From assembly GCA_046155505.1 (NCBI GenBank), contig JBJXFK010000231.1:1-31760 (forward strand): 31,760 nt of DNA, in the 5' to 3' direction. Positions within the stretch are counted from its first letter, which is position 1, and each line of letters opens with the position of its first letter. The notes under the pieces are model-generated. The model ran no database searches, was not told where the DNA came from, and worked only from the letters and a program-made list of their open reading frames with translations. A program made the translations under genes and the position numbers. Below are positions 18,065-24,733 of the stretch, piece after piece. The DNA comes from JBJXFK01 sp046155505 (GTDB taxonomy: Bacteria > Planctomycetota > Phycisphaerae > UBA1845 > Fen-1342).

Positions 18065-18146
18065 TAGGGTGGGCATCGCCCACCATTTGATGCCGGAGGA
18101 CAGCGGCCCTCCGCTGTGGAGTGCCAAGCAGCGGGGGACCGCTGCT
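18065..18146. repeat. Cluster of three spacer palindromes
   Basis: Three hairpins lie side by side upstream of the PEP-CTERM gene: GGTGGGC-atc-GCCCACC at 18068-18084 (third copy of the element at 16001-16090), ACAGCGG-ccct-CCGCTGT at 18100-18117 and AGCAGCGG-ggga-CCGCTGCT at 18127-18146. The last two resemble each other in stem sequence. They lie between the PEP-CTERM start and the stop of the pseudopilin-like gene and might end transcription of the latter (inference). Confidence 0.85.
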
Positions 18147-18200
18147 CTCCATGCCGCGCGCCTAACCGACAAATCGATGGGCGGTGCGCACCGTACGCAC

Positions 18201-18986
18201 TCAACGCGCGATGCGCGGGTCGTAGTTGTTGGTCTCAATATCCGTCAACGTGTTTCGGAATTTCATCCGCTTGGCATGACCGTCGAGGAAGCCGTAATGG
18301 CCGAGTGCCTCTTTGCTCTTCGGCTCGCCGCCAAAGACATTGATCTGCACTTGTGACGACGCCATTACTTCCGGCGAAGGCTCTTCGATCCACTGCGTCA
18401 CATGCGTATGGTCCGCACTCGCGTACGGGCCTTCGAACGCCATGACGAGAAAGTGAATCGTCTGCGACGGTCGTGGCACGCGATCGAGTCGCGTGTATGC
18501 CCGTCCATCGCCGCCCGGCCAATCGCGCGGCGCGATCCCCGACGGCGGCGGGCCATAGGGATTCAACCCATTTTGGCTCACGTCCGTCAGGAAATCGTTG
18601 ATGCCGTAACTGGTCACGCGCCGACGGTCCGGCGGCGACCCCGGAATTGGCTCGCCTGCGGGCGCAGGGCCCCAGTGCGCGCTGTCATCCAAAGGCGAAC
18701 GCGCCAGCAGCTTATTGCCGTAGTCCTTTTCAAGCGTCCGAAACCACGAGGCCGACTCGTCCAGCGTTGATCCGCCATGCGAGAGGCCGACGTTGACCAT
18801 GTATCCGTTCCATTGCGTCATGTAGACCCAATGCGCCTGCTCCAGCCCGCGAATGTTCGTCAGGCAGACGGTGGCCCGCGCCTCGTGCCGGGCGTTTTTC
18901 AGCGACGGCAACAAGATCGCGAGCAGCAGCGCGATGATCGACACGACTACCAACAACTCGATGAGCGTAAATGCCTGCTTGCGCAT
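18201..18986 (-). CDS. Pseudopilin-like protein with prepilin N-terminal methylation motif
   Basis: The protein is 261 residues from ATG at 18986, with AGGAA about seven bases upstream. It opens MRKQAFTLIELL followed by a long hydrophobic helix (to about residue 30), the type IV prepilin/pseudopilin signal. Cleavage would fall before Phe6, with Ala rather than Gly at -1, as is common in planctomycetes. Glu5 of the mature chain is present. The C-terminal part contains HYGFLDGHAKRMKF, which matches the H-x-F-x-DGH-like motif of planctomycete pseudopilin-like proteins. Expected location is the inner membrane facing the periplasm, perhaps associated with a type II secretion-like machine. It lies 89 bases after a small His/Cys-rich protein gene on the same strand. 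Confidence 0.88.
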   Translation of the reverse strand: MRKQAFTLIELLVVVSIIALLLAILLPSLKNARHEARATVCLTNIRGLEQAHWVYMTQWNGYMVNVGLSHGGSTLDESASWFRTLEKDYGNKLLARSPLDDSAHWGPAPAGEPIPGSPPDRRRVTSYGINDFLTDVSQNGLNPYGPPPSGIAPRDWPGGDGRAYTRLDRVPRPSQTIHFLVMAFEGPYASADHTHVTQWIEEPSPEVMASSQVQINVFGGEPKSKEALGHYGFLDGHAKRMKFRNTLTDIETNNYDPRIAR

Positions 18987-19075
18987 GGCCTGTTCCTCAA
19001 CGTGGCGCATGGACGACAGCCGCCCTCGGCTGTCTCGCGCGAATCACAATGGAACGAGCAAATGAACGCCGCGAC

Positions 19076-19480
19076 TCAGGCAGTCGGCGGGCCGCGAGGA
19101 ATGTGCGGATCGAAGTGCTGATGCGAGGGTGCAACGTTCGGTAGGTGAATGACCCGTTCGCCAACGACCCGCTCGATGGCGAGGGCGACGATTGCGGCGT
19201 ATGAGACATTCACTTTCGAAAAGACGCTGATGAGTTGGCAGGTGACGCAGTGCTCTTCGTCGCCGCTCCGGCAGGAATCGTGGTGGAGCGGCGGAATAGC
19301 CGGCACGCTGACGTGCTGGTGGTCGCCATCGCACGCATGTTGGTGCGGCGTTGCCGCCGTCGCACATGCGTCGCCTGACGCGACGCGATGATGATGCAGC
19401 GCGCGCAGCCCGCCGGTGCCGATCGCGAGCATGCCGGCCAGCGAGAGCAGCCAAACGAATTTTCGCGCGCGATTCAGCAT
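19076..19480 (-). CDS. Small His/Cys-rich exported protein, function unknown
   Basis: The protein is 134 residues from ATG at 19480 (MLNRARKFVWLL). An N-terminal hydrophobic segment (about 8-26) looks like a signal peptide or anchor. The following part is rich in histidine (LHHHRV, HQHACDGDHQH, PPLHHDSC) and has an EEHCVTCQL motif, then a second hydrophobic stretch (VSYAAIVALAI). The pattern resembles DUF2946-like small proteins suspected of metal binding, but I cannot assign the family with certainty. A plausible promoter lies 56 bases upstream (19536-19564). The longer frame to 19810 crosses that promoter, and its extra 110 residues look random. It may be co-transcribed with the pseudopilin-like gene. 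Confidence 0.65.
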   Translation of the reverse strand: MLNRARKFVWLLSLAGMLAIGTGGLRALHHHRVASGDACATAATPHQHACDGDHQHVSVPAIPPLHHDSCRSGDEEHCVTCQLISVFSKVNVSYAAIVALAIERVVGERVIHLPNVAPSHQHFDPHIPRGPPTA

Positions 19481-19535
19481 CAATCGACCGTGTTTCCTGC
19501 CGGGTGGCAACCCGACGACCGGCGTAATACAACGT

Positions 19536-19564
19536 AATATCGCCGATCGACCGGATTCTTTCAA
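19536..19564 (-). promoter_or_regulatory. Predicted sigma-70-like promoter for the His/Cys-rich gene
   Basis: On the minus strand, TTGAAA (19559-19564) and GATATT (19536-19541) are separated by exactly 17 bases. The match is five of six and four of six to the consensus. The predicted leader to ATG 19480 is about 50 bases and includes a small hairpin, CGGGT/ACCCG, at 19501-19514. Confidence 0.45.
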
Positions 19565-19843
19565 GTTGACCCCGGAGAATCGATTGAGAAGGGCTGAATT
19601 TCTGAGCGACAGCGCCTGCCTGCGCGTGGTCAGTACGGCAACACGAGGTGCCAGGTTCGCGTTTCTGCGCGACATGTTGTTGACCATCTTTGATGGACTG
19701 CGAAAGTTCGGGCAAATTATTGGACCGTGACCACATCGGGCGTGAGCATTGGTAGGTGGCGGAGCGGAACGAGGTGCGTGCTGGTCGATTTGGGCCGGGA
19801 GGCTCCTCATGCGTGGAGCATAGGAAGCGTGAAAAGTGGCGAG

Positions 19844-20006
19844 CCACAGAGATCACCGAGAGCACGGAGGAATGCAGAGATTTTGGTGAGGATATTTCGG
19901 ATTTGGACCGGTAATCGCGAGGGCGTAGCGCCGTGGTGGCGGAGTCGTCGAGCGGAGAGGAATTCAACAGGATAGGCAAAATGAGCAGGACGAGAAGAAT
20001 GCAGAT
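19844..20006. repeat. Degenerate dispersed spacer repeats
   Basis: Bases 19844-19880 read as iterated CACAGAG/CACCGAG/CACGGAGG units, and 19963-20006 as AACAGGATAG / GAGCAGGACGAG / AAGAATGCAGA. Both resemble spacer sequences found dispersed in many environmental bacterial genomes. The rest of 19481-20163 holds the promoter for the minus-strand gene and nothing else I can support as a gene. Confidence 0.5.
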
Positions 20007-20140
20007 GTGCCGAGCCGGCGCTGATCCCGCCCGCGAGGTCATCCTGCCGCGCGCCAAACACAGGCGTGTTTCCCGTGAGCGCGACGGCGACGCCAACGGC
20101 AGTTCAAACGGAAGCCCTCGGTTTGACCCGCTGATTTCGC

Positions 20141-20159
20141 TATACTCAGCATTAGGAAG
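20141..20159 (+). promoter_or_regulatory. -10-like box and ribosome-binding site of the nucleotidyltransferase gene
   Basis: TATACT at 20141-20146 matches the -10 consensus in five of six bases, and AGGAAG at 20154-20159 is a strong ribosome-binding site four bases before ATG 20164. A TTGACC at 20123-20128 is only 12 bases upstream of the -10 box, too close for a standard -35 element. If TATACT is used, the leader is very short, about 10 bases. Confidence 0.4.
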
Positions 20160-20163
20160 CAAC

Positions 20164-20748
20164 ATGCAGCGTTATGCCGACGTTTCCTGGGACCGTATGA
20201 TCCGCGCCGTGGAAAAGGTGCGCGAACGATTGACGCGGGCGGCGACCGCGTTGGAGGCCGCAGGCATTCCATACGCCGTGGTCGGCGGCAACGCGGTGGC
20301 GGCGTGGGTGTCTCGCGTGGACGAGGCCGCCGTGCGGAACACGCAGGACGTGGATCTGCTGCTGCGGCGAAGCGACTTGGAAGCGGCCAAGGCGGCGCTC
20401 GAGCCGGCGGGATTCGTGTATCGGCACGTCAAGGGCATCGACATGTTCCTGGACGGCCCCGACGCGAAGGCCCGCGACGCGGTTCACATCATTTTCGCCG
20501 GCGAGAAAGTGCGGCCGGAAGATGCAGTTGCCGTCCCGGAAGTCGGCGAATCCGAGTACACACCGAAATTCCGCTTGTTGTCGCTGGACGGGCTGGTGCG
20601 CATGAAGCTCATCGCGAACCGCCGCAAGGACCAGGTTCATTTGCTCGACATGCTCGATGTCGGTTTGATCGATGAATCCTGGTGCGAGCGATTGCCGCGC
20701 GAGTTGGCTGATCGGCTGCGCCATTTGATCGCGACCCCGGACGGGTAA
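20164..20748 (+). CDS. Nucleotidyltransferase-fold protein (AbiEii/MNT-like)
   Basis: The protein is 194 residues. ATG 20164 is fixed by AGGAAG just upstream; the longer frame from 19933 runs through spacer repeats. An N-terminal amphipathic helix leads to IPYAVVGGNAVAAW (GG motif of the nucleotidyltransferase fold) and NTQDVDLLLRR, where the D-x-D pair would bind metal. Later FRLLSLDGLVRMKL resembles the conserved Lys region of AbiEii/MNT-type proteins. Members of this superfamily are often the nucleotidylating partner in toxin-antitoxin pairs, but here no HEPN or antitoxin partner lies next to it, so it is an orphan. It is one of only two plus-strand genes in the minus-strand block, and its stop is 39 bases from the stop of the convergent Ig-like gene. 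Confidence 0.8.
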   Translation: MQRYADVSWDRMIRAVEKVRERLTRAATALEAAGIPYAVVGGNAVAAWVSRVDEAAVRNTQDVDLLLRRSDLEAAKAALEPAGFVYRHVKGIDMFLDGPDAKARDAVHIIFAGEKVRPEDAVAVPEVGESEYTPKFRLLSLDGLVRMKLIANRRKDQVHLLDMLDVGLIDESWCERLPRELADRLRHLIATPDG

Positions 20749-20787
20749 TGCAACCGGCGGCAGCGCTTGCACTTCTGAATCGGACGG

Positions 20788-22095
20788 CTACGGGCACACC
20801 GTTCCGAAATTCGCCAGCAATTGAGACAAGTCGCTCAGGTCCACGTCGCCGTCCGCGTCAAGATCGCCGTCGGCAAGCGCCGCGCCGCTCAATGTGCCGA
20901 AATGGGCCAGCAGCACCGAAAGGTCCGACAGGTTGACGGTGCAGTTGCAATTAACATCGCCCACGCAGCCCGTGCAGTTGGAGAGCAAAGCCGTGTTGCT
21001 AGTCACGCTACGGCAGTCGTTGGTCACGACGCAGTCGTACCCACCCGCATCCGCGAGCGAGGGATTGAGAATCGAGAGCATGGGCGTGTTGGCGCCGTTG
21101 ATGTTGGCCCCGCCCGGGCTCGGGCCATTGACGAGCGGCTGCCCCTCGTGACGCCACTGGTAGGTGACATCGGTTCCGTCGGCCGTCACAGAGAAGGTCG
21201 CCGCACCGAGGCAGCGAGCGTCGGGCGCGTCCGTGGGCTGCGAGGTGATGACCGGACAGTCGTATTCGATGAACTCAAGCGCGAATTCTCCCGCCGACCC
21301 TGCACCACCATTCTCTGGTCCCCCTGGCGCACTCGCGCTCGCCTGCGCGGCGGTGGCGATGGCGAGCGTGTATCGTCCGGGAGTCAGGAAGTACACGTCG
21401 GTCGCGAAGCGCGTGTCGTTTCCGTCCGTGATAGAGAACGCCTGCTCGAAGAGTGTGCCTTGCTCACCGGTGAGCAGGCACGTCAGCGATGCCGAACCGC
21501 TGCCGCTCGCACTGACGGACTGCAAATGCTGGAACACAAGCCGCGTCGTTCGGCCGGTCCCTCCCGGTCCGCCTCCCACGTCGAACGTCAAATCCCACGT
21601 CGCGCTGGTACTCGCGGAACCGGATGCCGAACCGGACGCGCACGGACCGGAGCTGGCGTCGGCGTGAACGCCTGTGAAGAGGCCGTGATGGAACCCCCAA
21701 TTGGTCTGCAACTCCGAACTCTGGACCAGATCGACGCTCACCGTCGCGCTGCAGGTGCCGCCACCCTGCCCGCCGCTTCCAGCGGTATCGCTGCAAGCCG
21801 CACCGCATACGCTGACGGCTTGGGGCATCGCGGTGAACATCTCAAAAACATTTCCGCTGAGGAAGTAGTCGTGCGGCCCGGGCTGGCAATTGTGTATCAC
21901 TTCCGCGGGCGGACAGCAGAATGCTGAAGCCGCGGCGGCGGTTGTTCCGCTGGTCGTGCGTGAGAAGCTGACGACGACCGCGGGGTCGCCCAGCGCCGCT
22001 GACGCCGAGGCGGCGAGCGTCGCCACTCTGAGGGCGGCTTTAGTGCCAGGAAGGCGTGTAAACCAAGCAAACGCTGGGAGCATGGAACCGAACAT
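20788..22095 (-). CDS. Secreted Ig-like protein with atypical dockerin-like module
   Basis: The protein is 435 residues from ATG at 22095 (MFGSMLPAF) with AGGGGA about five bases upstream. The signal peptide runs to about residue 35. The first 270 residues are a Ser/Ala/Gly- and Cys-rich region (for example ASGSASGSASTSATW) of unknown fold. An Ig-like domain follows, shown by VTYQWRHEGQPL and LADAGGYDCVVTNDCR with the expected Trp and Tyr-x-Cys. The last 59 residues are the dockerin-like module ending FGTVCP. Its first loop reads GDVNCNCTVNL, with two Cys where other family members have Gly or Asp, so calcium binding by repeat 1 is doubtful while repeat 2 (GDLDADGDVDL) is canonical. Function unknown, presumably extracellular binding. 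Confidence 0.85.
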   Translation of the reverse strand: MFGSMLPAFAWFTRLPGTKAALRVATLAASASAALGDPAVVVSFSRTTSGTTAAAASAFCCPPAEVIHNCQPGPHDYFLSGNVFEMFTAMPQAVSVCGAACSDTAGSGGQGGGTCSATVSVDLVQSSELQTNWGFHHGLFTGVHADASSGPCASGSASGSASTSATWDLTFDVGGGPGGTGRTTRLVFQHLQSVSASGSGSASLTCLLTGEQGTLFEQAFSITDGNDTRFATDVYFLTPGRYTLAIATAAQASASAPGGPENGGAGSAGEFALEFIEYDCPVITSQPTDAPDARCLGAATFSVTADGTDVTYQWRHEGQPLVNGPSPGGANINGANTPMLSILNPSLADAGGYDCVVTNDCRSVTSNTALLSNCTGCVGDVNCNCTVNLSDLSVLLAHFGTLSGAALADGDLDADGDVDLSDLSQLLANFGTVCP

Positions 22096-22251
22096 GGCTA
22101 TCCCCTGAACTGTGTGCGTGCTGCGCCGCCGCAAAATCGCTGGCATCGGGTTCCACGAACCTGCCTGCGAAGATAGAGGAGCATACGCCGAAACGGTCAT
22201 TCAGGGCTGGCTGCCTGCCTGGTCCACCGTCGCCGCGACTCGCCGGGCCGC

Positions 22252-23046
22252 TCACGGACACGTCGTCCCGAAACTCGCCAGCAGCGTCGCAAGGTCGGTC
22301 AAATCCACGTCGCCGTCTTCGTCGAAATCGCCATCCGAGCGGTCCGAGCCGCTTGGCGTGCCGAAGTGTGCCAGCAATGTCGCCAGATCGACCAGGTCCA
22401 CGTCCCCGTCGCAATCCACATCCGGGCATTCGGAGCCGCCGCAGATCGGCTGTGTGAACACCTGCAGGTCGTCGATGTGGTTCCAGCCGTCACCCAGCTC
22501 TCCGGGCACTTCGATCCGCGCCACCGGAATCGTTGACGTAAAGCCGGCGAAGCTGTCGCCGGTTCCGTTGTTGATCCGACCGATGATGGTCCCCAGCAGA
22601 TTGCCGGCGGCGTCGTACGCACTCATCGGCTGATCGCCCTGCGGGTCGCATTGCCAGAATCCGAGCGCGTAGATCGCTCGGCCGGTGAGCGGAAGAATCC
22701 GATAGTCGTCCGCGTGTCCCATCCCGCCGCCGAAATTCGCGAGCTGTTTCGTGCCCGAGTGCGCCTGGACGGCGTTGGTGTATACGCCGGGATACGCGCC
22801 GGGGACGTCGGTCGCGAAATTGATTCCGAGCAGCGGCAGAGCAGGCACCTGGTCGCTCGTTCCTCCGGGCCCGGGAATAGCATTGTACGACTCGAACATC
22901 TCCATCGGGATCGGGACGCCGACGGCCGCCCGCCACGCAGTTTCGACCGCCGCGCCGCCCTCGAACACGACGAACTGCGCCGACGCCACGGCCGCGAAAC
23001 CGACGCCGGCCGCGAACAGGTAGGTTTGCCGTACGTACGGTTGCAT
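22252..23046 (-). CDS. Small secreted lectin-like protein with dockerin-like module
   Basis: The protein is 264 residues from ATG at 23046 (MQPYVRQTYLF), preceded by AAGGAT; the longer frame to 23109 adds 21 unlikely residues. The signal peptide covers residues 1 to about 23. The passenger of about 180 residues has FATDVPGAYPGVYTN, GRAIYALGFWQCD and WNHIDDLQVF, the pattern of beta-sandwich surface proteins that often carry PEP-CTERM or dockerin tails in environmental bacteria. The final 58 residues (CPDVDCDGDVDL to FGTTCP) form the dockerin-like module with two good calcium loops. No enzymatic residues are visible. The neighbouring genes on both sides carry the same tail. Confidence 0.85.
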   Translation of the reverse strand: MQPYVRQTYLFAAGVGFAAVASAQFVVFEGGAAVETAWRAAVGVPIPMEMFESYNAIPGPGGTSDQVPALPLLGINFATDVPGAYPGVYTNAVQAHSGTKQLANFGGGMGHADDYRILPLTGRAIYALGFWQCDPQGDQPMSAYDAAGNLLGTIIGRINNGTGDSFAGFTSTIPVARIEVPGELGDGWNHIDDLQVFTQPICGGSECPDVDCDGDVDLVDLATLLAHFGTPSGSDRSDGDFDEDGDVDLTDLATLLASFGTTCP

Positions 23047-23211
23047 CGCTGTTCTATCCTTTCTAGACAGCCCGCGCCACCGGACCCGGATCGTTGAAGG
23101 GTACGCCATTGAGGTTTGAAACTCAACAAAAAATGGGCATTCGTAATGCGCGCCAGGTGCGCACGGTCCTCTAACTAACCGTCTCGCGATGCGGGCGGGC
23201 GACGTCGACGG

Positions 23212-24687
23212 CTACTGGCAGTCCGAGCCGAAATTCGCCAGCAGCATCGCGAGGTCGCTCAGATCCACGTCGCCGTCACCGTCGGTGTCGCCGTCGGCGA
23301 ACGTCGCGCCGCTGGGCGTACCGAAGTGCGCCAGCAGGATCGCCAAATCGGTCAAGTTGACTGCGCCATCCCCGTCCACGTCGCCGGGGCAAGGCGCGCC
23401 AGCACAGTTGAGGTCGAAAACGTAAGCCGAGCCGGCGTCGGACCCGCCCGCGTGGTTGTCGCCCCACGCCCCGACCACCGCCGTGTCGCCAGACAGCGCG
23501 ACAAAGAAGCCGAAAAGGTCGCTCGCCGCCGCGTCGGAGGCGGTCAGAGTGGCCGTTTCGGTCATGTTGATCCAGCCGCCGGGCGGTTTGACGAAGACGT
23601 AAGCCGCGCCGGCGTTATTGTGGCCGGCATCGTTGCCGAGGTGTGCCCCGACCACCACCGTATTGCTCGATACCGCGACCGAGTGGCCAAAGGAGTCAGC
23701 CGCCGCCGCGTGGGAGGCCGTCAGCTTGGCAGTTTCGGTCATGTTGGTCCAGCCGCCGGGCGGTTTGACGAAGACGTAGGCGGCGTTGGCACCGACCACA
23801 TAAATGTCTCGGTACGCCCCGATCACCGCTGTGTCGCCCGATAGTGCAACCGATCGGCCGAACTCGTCACCCGCCCCCACGTCGGCGCCGATCAGCTTGG
23901 CCTGCTGAGTCCAGGCGGCGCCGCTACGCGTAAAGATGTAGGCCGAGCCGGCGTCGGTCCCCGCGGCGTGGTCGTCGTAGTGCGCTCCGACCGCCGCCGT
24001 GTCGCCCGAGACTGCGACCGACCAGCCGAACTGGTCACTCGATCCGGGGTCCGAGGGGGTGAGCATGGCCTGTTGGGTCCAAACGGTTCCGGCGCGGACG
24101 AAGACGTAGGCCGAGCCGCCGTCGGGCCCGCCGGGGATGTCGTTTATGCGTGCCCCGATCACCGCGGTGTCGCCCTCCAACGAGACTGAGAATCCGAAGT
24201 CGTCACTGATCGCGGCGTCGGAGGCGATCAACTTGGCCTGCTGGGTCCATACCGTCCCGCTGCGCACGAAAACGTAGGCCGAGCCTTCGTTGAAAAAGCT
24301 ACCGTTCACGAGGTCGTCAAAGTGCGCTCCGACCACCACCGTGTCGCCCGAGATCGCGACCGAATTGCCGAACTGGTCATTCGCCGCCGCGTCGGACGCA
24401 GTCAGTTTTGCCTGCTGGACCCAGACCTCGCCCGCGCGGACGAAGATGTATGCCGAGCCATCGCTGATCCCGCCCGCGTGTTCGTCGGAGTACGTCCCGA
24501 TCACGGCGGTGTCGCCCGACACCGCCACCGAGAAGCCGAAGTAGTCGTCGGTCGCCGCGTCCGAAGCGATCAGCTTGGCCAACTCCTGCGGGTCGCATTG
24601 CCCCCGCGCGGGGGCCGCCGCCTCCCAAGCCACCGTCCCAACCGCCAGCCACGCCGACCAAAACCATCGAGCCGATGAAATAGTCAT
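23212..24687 (-). CDS. FG-GAP repeat (beta-propeller) protein with dockerin-like module (copy 1)
   Basis: The protein is 491 residues from ATG at 24687 (MTISSARWFW), with AAAGG upstream; the longer frame to 24753 would overlap the next gene. The signal peptide ends near ARGQ. Seven tandem repeats of about 55 residues follow, each of the form AKLxASDAAxxDxFG-SVAxSGDTxVVGA-GSAYVF. These are FG-GAP/integrin-alpha-like blades, and seven repeats fit one closed propeller. The last 59 residues (CPGDVDGDGAVNL to FGSDCQ) are the dockerin-like module. Such propellers usually mediate binding rather than catalysis. The following minus-strand paralogue (24734-26296) has the same design. Confidence 0.9.
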   Translation of the reverse strand: MTISSARWFWSAWLAVGTVAWEAAAPARGQCDPQELAKLIASDAATDDYFGFSVAVSGDTAVIGTYSDEHAGGISDGSAYIFVRAGEVWVQQAKLTASDAAANDQFGNSVAISGDTVVVGAHFDDLVNGSFFNEGSAYVFVRSGTVWTQQAKLIASDAAISDDFGFSVSLEGDTAVIGARINDIPGGPDGGSAYVFVRAGTVWTQQAMLTPSDPGSSDQFGWSVAVSGDTAAVGAHYDDHAAGTDAGSAYIFTRSGAAWTQQAKLIGADVGAGDEFGRSVALSGDTAVIGAYRDIYVVGANAAYVFVKPPGGWTNMTETAKLTASHAAAADSFGHSVAVSSNTVVVGAHLGNDAGHNNAGAAYVFVKPPGGWINMTETATLTASDAAASDLFGFFVALSGDTAVVGAWGDNHAGGSDAGSAYVFDLNCAGAPCPGDVDGDGAVNLTDLAILLAHFGTPSGATFADGDTDGDGDVDLSDLAMLLANFGSDCQ

Positions 24688-24733
24688 TCGTCTGCCTTTG
24701 CGTGTAATCATTCCCGTCGCCGATCGCACAGCA

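Noticed and set aside
20123..20146. TTGACC-TATACT as a full promoter for the nucleotidyltransferase gene
   Set aside because: Only 12 bases separate the boxes, far from the 16-18 needed; only the -10-like box is kept, with low confidence.
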